A stretch of 8,584 bases of DNA from JBEIHI01 sp964655245 (GTDB lineage: Bacteria; Bdellovibrionota; UBA2394): the NCBI GenBank assembly GCA_964655245.1, contig CAZZLQ010000072.1:1-8584 (forward strand), in the 5' to 3' direction. How positions within the stretch are numbered: position 1 is the first letter of the stretch; each line of letters opens with the position of its first letter. Positions 1-5,863 of this stretch are shown piece after piece. The notes below the pieces were generated by a model, which saw only the letters and a list, made by a program, of their open reading frames with translations, did not search any database and was not told the origin of the DNA. A program made the translations under genes and the position numbers.

Positions 1-2515
1 CTATTCGAATCAGTACGATCTTATCGCTGATTTTGAGGTCCTCAGCCCGCTTCTTCAGGTCGTAGTAGACCTTGCCGGAGCAGAGGATGACTTTCTGGGG
101 ATTTTTGACCTCATTCACAATGATATTTTTAAAGCCACCCTTCAAAAAGTCCTGGGGAGAGGAGACAGCCTCGGGATGTCGAAGCAGACTCTTCGGAGTC
201 ATCACCACGAGTGGTTTGCGGAAATCTCGCATGACTTGACGTCTCAACAAATGGGCAATCTGAGCTGGAGTGGTGGGATAGCACACCTGAATATTATCCT
301 GTCCACAGAGCTGCAAAAATCTTTCAAGGCGAGCACTGGAGTGCTCAGGACCTTGACCCTCGTAGCCATGAGGTAGAAGCAAAACGAGTCCACTCATTCG
401 ATACCACTTGGTTTCCGCAGAAACCAAGAACTGATCAATGATGACCTGAGCGCCGTTGGCGAAATCTCCAAACTGACCTTCCCAGCAAACAAGAGCCTTC
501 GGATGCGCGAGTGAATAGCCGTAATCAAAGCCCATCACGGCAGCCTCAGAGAGAGGGGAGTCAAACACCTGAAAAGCACCCTGCTTGGAGGCTAGATGAC
601 GAAGAGGCCAGTGCTTTTCCGTGGTTTGCGAATCCGTCAAAGCCGAGTGTCGATGACTAAAGGTTCCTCGAATCGCATCTTGTCCACTGATGCGAATATC
701 CATGCCGTCCAACAACAGAGAGCCAAATCCCAGTTGCTCACCGACAGCCCAGTCAATCTCATTTTGTTCAGAGATTTTTTTAAGACGAGTCTCAAACATC
801 TTTCGAAACTTGGGCATCAGATTCAACTTCTCGGGAATCTCGTGAATTGTTTTGATGACGAGATCAAAAGCCTTCTGCGGGATTGATGTATCAAAGTCCC
901 TCACCAGGTCTTCGTGAGAAGCGACTCGGAAACCTGTCCAAGCTCCATGGAGCGTTTCCACTTCCAAAACCCGCTTCATCCCTTTGACCTGCTCACGAGC
1001 TGCTTCCAATTTCTTTTGATAAGCCCCCATCAGAGTAACGCTCTCATCAGCACTGATTGCGCCCGATGAGGCGCATTGATCGCGGTAAAGTTCGTAGGGA
1101 TTCTTTTGTTTCCCAATCACGTCATACATGACGGGTTGCGTGAAGCGAGGTTCATCACCTTCGTTGTGTCCGTACTTTCGGTAGCAAACGATGTCCACGA
1201 ACACATCTTTCTGAAACGTCATGCGATACTCAGTCGCCAGTTCAATCGCGTGAACAACAGCTTCCGGGTCGTTGCCGTTCACATGGAAAATCGGGCATTG
1301 AAAGCCCTTACCAAAATCCGTGCAATAGAGACTCGATCGAGAGTCTTCGGGTGAGGTTGTGAATCCAACTTGGTTGTTGATCACGATGTGAAGAGTTCCG
1401 CCCGTCTTGTAGCCTTTCAGCTGCGAGAGGTTCAGTGTCTCGGCCACAATTCCCTGCCCAATCACGGCGGCATCACCGTGAATCAAAATCGGCATGAGCT
1501 TTGCGGACTCATTGTTGTACCGCTTTTCAATCTTGGCTCGCGCCATTCCTTCGACCACAGGATCCACAAACTCGAGGTGGGAGGGATTGGGAGCCAGAGA
1601 CAAATGAACCTTCTTACCCGCGTTCGTTGTGACATCGCTTGAATAGCCTTGGTGGTATTTCACATCTCCTGTTGCATTAGCGAAGGAAGGCAGCTCGGCG
1701 CCCTCAAACTCTTTGAAGAGCTCGGCAAAAGGCTTCTGCATCACGTTGACCAAAACATTCAGTCGTCCACGATGAGCCATTCCAATCAAGACTTCTTCTG
1801 CGCCCAAGTCGGCCGAGAGCTCGATACAGCGATGAATCGCCGGAATGACAGCTTCGCCGCCTTCGACCGAAAAGCGCTTTTGTCCCATGTAGGCGGTCTG
1901 AAGGAAATTCTCAAATGAGTTGGCGTGGCCGAGGTTTTTCAAAATGCTGAGCTTTTGATCCTTGGTGAACTGAGATCGGTTTCGATTTTTATCAATGCGA
2001 GCTTTCAGCCAGTTATAAATCTTTTCATCTCGAATGTAGTGAAACTCAACTCCGATGCTTCCGCAGTAGGTGGATTTGAGAGCCTCTGAGATTTGATTGA
2101 GAGTTGAGGGCTCCATATTAAGCTCTCGCGCCGCCTGGAAAGTGCGGCCGGCTTCAATCGATCCAAGTCCAAAGTAATTGAGATCCAAATGCGGATCGAA
2201 AGGTGGCTTTCGCATTCCAAGAGGATCAATTTGCGCGAGGAGGTGTCCGCGTTGGCGAAAAGCGGAAATCATATTCATCACTCGAAGTTCATCGGTGATT
2301 TCAGAGCTGCCTTCCGCGGCCACCTGAGTGCGACCAGGCTGATTTTCAGCGAGCTTGAGAATCTCAAAGAAGAACTGCCAATCTTGAGGAACGGATTGCG
2401 GATCAGTTTCATATTGTTCCTGAAGAGATTCAAGATACTCCGGAGAAACCTGATCGAGAAAACGAAGAGCCTTCGATGGGGGTCGATTGTCGAAGGACGT
2501 GGGCTTTGCACTCAT
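1..2515 (-). CDS. sucA: 2-oxoglutarate dehydrogenase E1 component (partial, 3' end beyond window)
   Basis: This is the thiamine diphosphate-dependent E1 subunit of the 2-oxoglutarate dehydrogenase complex. It decarboxylates 2-oxoglutarate and passes the succinyl group to the lipoyl arm of E2 in the TCA cycle. About 838 codons are read without a stop or frameshift. The N-terminal E1 segment is present (YLESLQEQYETDPQSV, about residues 27-42). It is followed by AHRGRLNVL (about 247-255), LAPNPSHLEFVDPVVEG (about 307-323), and the ThDP/metal motif from GDAAVIGQG to NNQVGFTT (about 347-387). Further on come RKYGHNEGDEPRFTQP, GTFSHRHSAL, EGQFGDFANGAQVIIDQF, LLPHGYEGQGPEHSSARLE and CSGKVYYDL. The reading runs off the window shortly before the expected EQLYPFP motif; family members are about 900-950 residues, so roughly 70-100 are missing. 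ATG at 2515 is the first possible start because an in-frame TAA lies 12 bases upstream. No clear Shine-Dalgarno precedes it. sucB and lpd are expected just outside the window but cannot be seen. Confidence 0.97.
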   Translation of the reverse strand, partial: MSAKPTSFDNRPPSKALRFLDQVSPEYLESLQEQYETDPQSVPQDWQFFFEILKLAENQPGRTQVAAEGSSEITDELRVMNMISAFRQRGHLLAQIDPLGMRKPPFDPHLDLNYFGLGSIEAGRTFQAARELNMEPSTLNQISEALKSTYCGSIGVEFHYIRDEKIYNWLKARIDKNRNRSQFTKDQKLSILKNLGHANSFENFLQTAYMGQKRFSVEGGEAVIPAIHRCIELSADLGAEEVLIGMAHRGRLNVLVNVMQKPFAELFKEFEGAELPSFANATGDVKYHQGYSSDVTTNAGKKVHLSLAPNPSHLEFVDPVVEGMARAKIEKRYNNESAKLMPILIHGDAAVIGQGIVAETLNLSQLKGYKTGGTLHIVINNQVGFTTSPEDSRSSLYCTDFGKGFQCPIFHVNGNDPEAVVHAIELATEYRMTFQKDVFVDIVCYRKYGHNEGDEPRFTQPVMYDVIGKQKNPYELYRDQCASSGAISADESVTLMGAYQKKLEAAREQVKGMKRVLEVETLHGAWTGFRVASHEDLVRDFDTSIPQKAFDLVIKTIHEIPEKLNLMPKFRKMFETRLKKISEQNEIDWAVGEQLGFGSLLLDGMDIRISGQDAIRGTFSHRHSALTDSQTTEKHWPLRHLASKQGAFQVFDSPLSEAAVMGFDYGYSLAHPKALVCWEGQFGDFANGAQVIIDQFLVSAETKWYRMSGLVLLLPHGYEGQGPEHSSARLERFLQLCGQDNIQVCYPTTPAQIAHLLRRQVMRDFRKPLVVMTPKSLLRHPEAVSSPQDFLKGGFKNIIVNEVKNPQKVILCSGKVYYDLKKRAEDLKISDKIVLIRI

Positions 2516-2623
2516 GCACTTATTTTAAAGCAATCTTTGAGGGGATGATCCAGCGTCAAACAATAAAAAACATGATTCATTTCCAGGACTTCGCCAGGCC
2601 TTGGGAGAGCCGTTTAGTGCTGC
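2516..2623. other. Intergenic gap upstream of sucA, probable promoter/leader region
   Basis: These 108 bases separate the end of the predicted outer-membrane protein gene from sucA, both read on the minus strand. The gap is much longer than any other in the left arm, so sucA may have its own promoter. On the minus strand there is a T-rich stretch followed by TTGACG (about 2557-2552), which resembles a -35 box, but no good -10 box lies at the normal spacing. An imperfect hairpin (CCAAGG with CCTGG, about 2579-2601) is not followed directly by a T tract, so I do not call a terminator. No gene is visible here. Confidence 0.4.
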
Positions 2624-3712
2624 TTAGGGCCAAAATCGGACGCTCGCCTGGAGACCGATCTCATGGAAGACCTTGAGATCTGACCGATTCCCGAACATGG
2701 CTCCATAGGTGAGATTCCAAAGGGTCGAATCTCCCCATTGGCCAGAGACCGAGATTCCAGGTCCGTACCCAGCATCTCGGTGAGGGCCCGCCACGCGAAT
2801 CTCACGATAAGCCAAAAAATGTCCAAAGGGTTGAATACTCAGTTTCTTTGAGACGCTTGGATACCAACGAAGACCCAGTTGGCCCCCGGCCGTTTGGTCC
2901 ACTCTCAGATCGCTCATCATGATTCGCAAATGGGAAGCTCGATAGGCTCCTTCGCGAAAGGCATTGAGTCGATCGGCCTTTGAGAGAATCGCCGCATGAG
3001 ATTTGAAGACGGGAACTAAATGATCACGAACAGGGAGTGCCACCGTGATTCCTGCGGCGACACCTGAGTACTGGTCGATTTTGCGCTGGCTGTTTAACCC
3101 TCCCCAGCTTGAGTTGCCGTGACGGAATCGATGAAAGATGGTCAGCAGTGGTCGAACGCCATACTCCATGAGTTCTGAGGGGGGAGTTCGAGCTGGTTCA
3201 ATGCTTAAGCTCGGTCCGTGCTCAAAAAAGTCAGAGGGCGAAGTGAAGGTGCTGGCGTCTGTGCTCTGAGTGTAGAAGTGAAGGTCTGAGTGATAGTCCG
3301 CTTTGATTCGAAGAGATTGCCGCGGACCAAACTGGCGACCATAGCCAGCAAACAGACCTGCGCGATAGCCGTTAAAGTCAAAGCTGTTAAGATCCTCGCC
3401 GTTTTCTCGTGGACGATCTCCAGCGATGAACAAAAGCGAGTCTGAGCCAACAAACCAGAAGCGATTGGACTTGAGACTGCGATTGAGTTCAATTCGATTA
3501 AAGACGCCTCCGAGAATGGCGATCACAGAGCCGGCTTCTGAGCTCGCACGATAAAAGATTCCAGGCTTTGGGATCTGAGCAAAAATACTTTGATCATCAT
3601 TCAGTCGAACATTTGAAAAAAATATCAAGCTCCATGATTGCGGAAGGGGAGGCGGAACATTTTGAGGCTGGCCAGCAAGAAGAAGTGAAAAGCACAAAAA
3701 GCCCAGCATCAT
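2624..3712 (-). CDS. Predicted outer-membrane protein of unknown function
   Basis: I do not recognise the family of this 362-residue protein. The N-terminus has a short hydrophobic stretch (about residues 3-14, LGFLCFSLLLAG) followed by a proline-rich segment, consistent with an export signal. It is short, has no positive charge before the hydrophobic core, and has no lipobox cysteine. The remainder has no long hydrophobic helix. It is rich in Gly, Ser, Arg and aromatics with many short alternating strands (for example KADYHSDLHFYT, GQLGLRWYPSV, LSIQPFGHFLAYREIRVAG), and it ends in IGLQASVRFWP, an aromatic terminal strand. Together this suggests an outer-membrane beta-barrel, though that is inference. 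The start is tightly fixed: the ATG (a second ATG follows) sits directly after the TAG stop of the upstream glutaredoxin gene, so translation is probably coupled to it. Its role beside glutaredoxins is unknown; a soluble periplasmic beta-rich protein is the main alternative. Confidence 0.85.
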   Translation of the reverse strand: MMLGFLCFSLLLAGQPQNVPPPLPQSWSLIFFSNVRLNDDQSIFAQIPKPGIFYRASSEAGSVIAILGGVFNRIELNRSLKSNRFWFVGSDSLLFIAGDRPRENGEDLNSFDFNGYRAGLFAGYGRQFGPRQSLRIKADYHSDLHFYTQSTDASTFTSPSDFFEHGPSLSIEPARTPPSELMEYGVRPLLTIFHRFRHGNSSWGGLNSQRKIDQYSGVAAGITVALPVRDHLVPVFKSHAAILSKADRLNAFREGAYRASHLRIMMSDLRVDQTAGGQLGLRWYPSVSKKLSIQPFGHFLAYREIRVAGPHRDAGYGPGISVSGQWGDSTLWNLTYGAMFGNRSDLKVFHEIGLQASVRFWP

Positions 3713-3967
3713 CTAATCTTTCAAAAGCTGGTCAAGACGTCCCTCAGCTTCCAATTCGTACAAGGAGTCGCATCCGCCGATGCAGTCATCTCCAATAAAG
3801 ATTTGCGGTACAGTGCGAAAGCCCGTTTTTTTGAATAGAGCCTCAGCATCTTGAGGTTTTCCATCCAAACTAATCTCAGTGTATGGAACCCCTTTTTGCT
3901 CGAGCAAAGTCTTGGCGCGAACACAGTAGGGGCAAGGTGTTTTGGAGTAGAGCCGTACAGGCTTCAC
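3713..3967 (-). CDS. grxC: Dithiol glutaredoxin (Grx3/GrxC type)
   Basis: This is a cytoplasmic glutathione-dependent disulfide reductase with the thioredoxin fold. It reduces protein disulfides and protein-glutathione mixed disulfides and is itself recycled by GSH. Read from the GTG at 3967 it is 84 residues, matching the roughly 83 of E. coli GrxC, with the same layout. The catalytic CPYC is at 12-15, the cis-proline loop TVP at 52-54 (RTVPQIFIG), and the GSH-binding GGCD at 64-67 followed by LYELEAEGRLDQLL. A longer reading from ATG at 4045 would add 26 unrelated residues and overlap the preceding gene by 77 bases, so I reject it. The GTG has a good ribosome-binding site, AAGGGAG, nine bases upstream, and lies one base after the stop of the monothiol glutaredoxin gene. 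The next gene begins immediately after this one's TAG. Confidence 0.95.
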   Translation of the reverse strand: MKPVRLYSKTPCPYCVRAKTLLEQKGVPYTEISLDGKPQDAEALFKKTGFRTVPQIFIGDDCIGGCDSLYELEAEGRLDQLLKD

Positions 3968-3968
3968 G

Positions 3969-4289
3969 TCACAAAACTCCCTTAGATTGAAAAATCCCAG
4001 CGAGTTCGTTTTTCTCAAAAAGATCGGTGACGATGTCACAACCACCGATCAGCTCGCCTTTGACATAGAGTTGCGGGTAGGTGGGCCAATTCGAGAAGGC
4101 TTTGAGGCCTGATCGGATTTCGGCATCGGCAAGAATATCAAAAGTCGAGTAGTTCACTCCGCTTCGATTCAAAATCTCAATAACCTGAGCAGAGAATCCA
4201 CATTGAGGGAAGCTCTTGTCGCCCTTCATAAACAAAATCACATTGTTGTCTTTAAGAAGCTTTTCAATTCGCTGATTAATATTTTCCAT
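3969..4289 (-). CDS. grxD: Monothiol glutaredoxin (Grx4/GrxD type, CGFS)
   Basis: This is a 106-residue monothiol glutaredoxin of the Grx4/Grx5 class. Members bind a [2Fe-2S] cluster with GSH and pass it to Fe-S enzymes, or pair with BolA proteins; they are poor disulfide reductases. The defining elements are all present: the GSH-binding lysine in FMKGD (K22), the CGFS active site at 30-33 (SFPQCGFSAQ), NWPTYPQLYVKGELIGGCD (67-85) with WPTYP in place of the TVP loop, and the GGCD turn at 82-85. E. coli GrxD is about 115 residues, so this is near full length. ATG 4289 is preceded by GAGG nine bases upstream, in the 15-base gap after the BolA gene. The BolA-CGFS gene order is also common in alphaproteobacteria and supports the two acting as a complex. 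It ends with TGA, one base before the grxC GTG. Confidence 0.96.
   Translation of the reverse strand: MENINQRIEKLLKDNNVILFMKGDKSFPQCGFSAQVIEILNRSGVNYSTFDILADAEIRSGLKAFSNWPTYPQLYVKGELIGGCDIVTDLFEKNELAGIFQSKGVL
3977..3983 (-). promoter_or_regulatory. Shine-Dalgarno that decides the grxC start
   Basis: The minus strand reads AAGGGAG here, inside the last codons of the monothiol glutaredoxin gene. It is nine bases before GTG 3967, which is ordinary ribosome-binding spacing. It supports the short 84-residue dithiol glutaredoxin over the longer reading from ATG 4045. Confidence 0.75.
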
Positions 4290-4304
4290 AAACTAAATCC
4301 TCAC

Positions 4305-4535
4305 TTATTCCGAAGCTGATGTTCTAAGGCTGAGCGCGTGAATGGGACCCTTCATGGCATCACCAAGCGCCGCATAAACCATTCGATGTTGTTCGATCAT
4401 CGACTTGCCCTTGAAGGCAGGAGAGCTCACAACGACATCCCAGTGATCTCCTCCGCCCGTTGTGTCTTTGACTTCGATATGCGTCACAGGGAAAGACGCG
4501 CGAAGTTTTTCTTCAATTTCAAATTCATCCACCAT
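4305..4535 (-). CDS. BolA-family protein (IbaG/BolA2-like)
   Basis: This is a 76-residue BolA/YrbA-family protein. The fold is compact alpha/beta (class II KH-like). In well-studied systems such proteins form heterodimers with CGFS glutaredoxins that hold a [2Fe-2S] cluster in iron sensing or Fe-S delivery. Visible hallmarks are the variable loop TGGGDHWDVVVSSPAF (26-41), which includes a potential ligand His31; the helix KGKSMIEQHRMVYAAL (42-57); and the signature IHALSLRT (65-72) with the conserved His66. The protein stops soon after this, lacking the longer tail of E. coli BolA (about 105 residues), so it is closer to the short BolA2/IbaG-like group. ATG 4535 has AGGG five bases upstream. 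It is the first gene of the left-arm operon, 15 bases ahead of the CGFS glutaredoxin. A direct DNA-binding role, as proposed for E. coli BolA, cannot be excluded. Confidence 0.94.
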   Translation of the reverse strand: MVDEFEIEEKLRASFPVTHIEVKDTTGGGDHWDVVVSSPAFKGKSMIEQHRMVYAALGDAMKGPIHALSLRTSASE

Positions 4536-4621
4536 AAGCGCCCTAAGATAGCAAAGATGTCAGGGGATTCCAGACGGAATTTTGGGGACTTTTAGGGGTA
4601 TCTTTACGCCTTCCTTACGCT
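4536..4621. promoter_or_regulatory. Divergent promoter region between bolA-like gene and gshA
   Basis: This 86-base region separates two divergently transcribed operons, so it must carry promoter activity for both unless transcription starts inside the genes. TATCTT occurs once on each strand: on the minus strand at 4550-4545, preceded by TGC (an extended -10 look), and on the plus strand at 4599-4604. The two copies form a 6-base inverted repeat. No convincing TTGACA-like -35 box sits 16-18 bases upstream of either, so the assignments are weak. No obvious operator for an OxyR, Fur or IscR-like regulator is visible by eye. Confidence 0.45.
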
Positions 4622-5863
4622 ATGATGGGGGGGATGGCTCATGATTTGATCACCCGTCTGCTTTCCAAGCATCAGCGGTCCCAGAACCGTTGGATTGGTC
4701 TAGAAGTTGAGCGTCATCTGCGACTTGCCCAGGGGCAAATGGCTCGATACGAGCCGCATCTCAAGCGGCTCCTGCATTCCTTGATTCAGAACAAGGGGTG
4801 GCGGGTCGATTATGAGGTGGATGGTCATGTTTTGGGGCTCATGAAGAATCTTCATATGATCTCCCTCGAGCCGGGGTCTCAGTTTGAATTCGGAATTGCA
4901 CCTCGAAAGACGATTCAAGAAGTGGCAGAGGCGCAGGCGCAGCTGGATGCTGAGTTGAGTAGCTTGCCAGAGTTTTCGGGGATGTCGTTTCTCTGTATTG
5001 GCGTCAATCCTTGGGAAGATGCAGACAAGATCGAGATTCTTCCGAGTCCTCGCTATGGGCTCATGGACTCTTACTTTCAGTCGCTCAAAGGGCGTGGGCG
5101 AGAAATGATGCGACTGACATGTGGACTTCAGATCAATTTGGATTTTGCCTCTGAGGCCGAGGGTGTGGAGATGTTTCGGGCCGTATTGGCTTCAGCTCCC
5201 TATTTGTCGACATTGTTTTCCAATTCACCATTTTATCGGGGTAAGACCTCGACAGTTCTTTCTGAGCGGCACTCTATTTGGAAGAAGACGGATCCCAAAC
5301 GATCGGGCTTTTTGGATTTTGCCTTTCGACCGGATTGGACGTTTGCCACCTACGCTGAGGCGATCAGTCAGATTCCCTTGATGTATGCTTACGACAAAGC
5401 CAACAAAGTTTTTGATCCCAAGGGAGCTTCTCTTAAAACTCTAGATCCCAAATTGCAGGAGTTCAATGCTTTGGCCGCCATGCGACAGGTTTTTACGGAA
5501 GTGAGATTCAAGCCCTGTTGTGTTGAGATTCGGTGCTTTGATGCTGTTGAGGATGAGTTGCGATGGGCAGCGACGGCCATGTGCGTGGGCTTGTTTTATG
5601 ATGAAGAAAGTCGACGTGCTCTCGCTCGAAAAGCCGATCTTCTGACCTCAGCTCGAGCGCAGACGCTGATGGATGAGGGCGCTCGACTTGGTCTCAAGTC
5701 CGATCATCATTTTGAGGCGATCAAGGATTTGGTGAAGCAGGCTGAGTTGGGTTTGAAGCGGCGAGGCTTTGGTGAAGAGACATTTTTGAGCGTCCTTGAA
5801 CCTCTTCTTTTGACTCGAAAGACGCCTGCTGATGTACTGATGACACAGATGTCATTGGTATGA
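4622..5863 (+). CDS. gshA: Glutamate-cysteine ligase, GCS2 (plant/alphaproteobacterial) type
   Basis: This enzyme catalyses ATP-dependent joining of L-glutamate and L-cysteine to gamma-glutamylcysteine, the committed step of glutathione synthesis, in the cytoplasm. The 413 residues carry the GCS2-family pattern: IGLEVERHL (25-33, glutamate/metal-binding GxExE-like segment), ISLEPGSQFEF (80-90), RLTCGLQINLDF (164-175), LFSNSPFYRGKTS (198-210), SERHSIWKKTDPKRSG (214-229) and VEIRCFD (301-307). It does not resemble the enterobacterial GshA family. It is somewhat shorter than plant or alphaproteobacterial enzymes (about 450-520) and near the size of actinobacterial EgtA, but the adjoining gshB argues for glutathione rather than ergothioneine. 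The start is uncertain. ATG 4622 is the first start codon after an in-frame TAA at 4544; ATG 4625 and ATG 4634 are also possible, and none has a well-placed Shine-Dalgarno. The gene ends in a 4-base ATGA overlap with gshB. Confidence 0.94.
   Translation: MMGGMAHDLITRLLSKHQRSQNRWIGLEVERHLRLAQGQMARYEPHLKRLLHSLIQNKGWRVDYEVDGHVLGLMKNLHMISLEPGSQFEFGIAPRKTIQEVAEAQAQLDAELSSLPEFSGMSFLCIGVNPWEDADKIEILPSPRYGLMDSYFQSLKGRGREMMRLTCGLQINLDFASEAEGVEMFRAVLASAPYLSTLFSNSPFYRGKTSTVLSERHSIWKKTDPKRSGFLDFAFRPDWTFATYAEAISQIPLMYAYDKANKVFDPKGASLKTLDPKLQEFNALAAMRQVFTEVRFKPCCVEIRCFDAVEDELRWAATAMCVGLFYDEESRRALARKADLLTSARAQTLMDEGARLGLKSDHHFEAIKDLVKQAELGLKRRGFGEETFLSVLEPLLLTRKTPADVLMTQMSLV

Noticed and set aside
176..1918. 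Series of plus-strand open frames of 66-96 codons across 176-1918
   Set aside because: They lie opposite the continuous, strongly conserved sucA reading frame and encode no recognisable motifs.
2189..2548. 119-codon plus-strand open frame over the sucA 5' end
   Set aside because: It is antisense to the conserved E1 N-terminal domain, lacks motifs and has no convincing ribosome-binding site.
2516..2560. TTGACG as a -35 box for sucA
   Set aside because: At 16-18 base spacing the -10 positions read AGATTG-like sequences, and the better TAAAAT is about 26 bases away and almost abuts the start codon.
2579..2601. Possible terminator after the outer-membrane protein gene
   Set aside because: The stem is short with a bulge, and the nearest T run on the minus strand begins about ten bases beyond it, so the structure does not meet the form of an intrinsic terminator.
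3205..3492. 95-codon minus-strand open frame in another frame within the outer-membrane protein gene
   Set aside because: It is fully nested in a longer frame that is translationally placed after grxC, and it has no motifs of its own.
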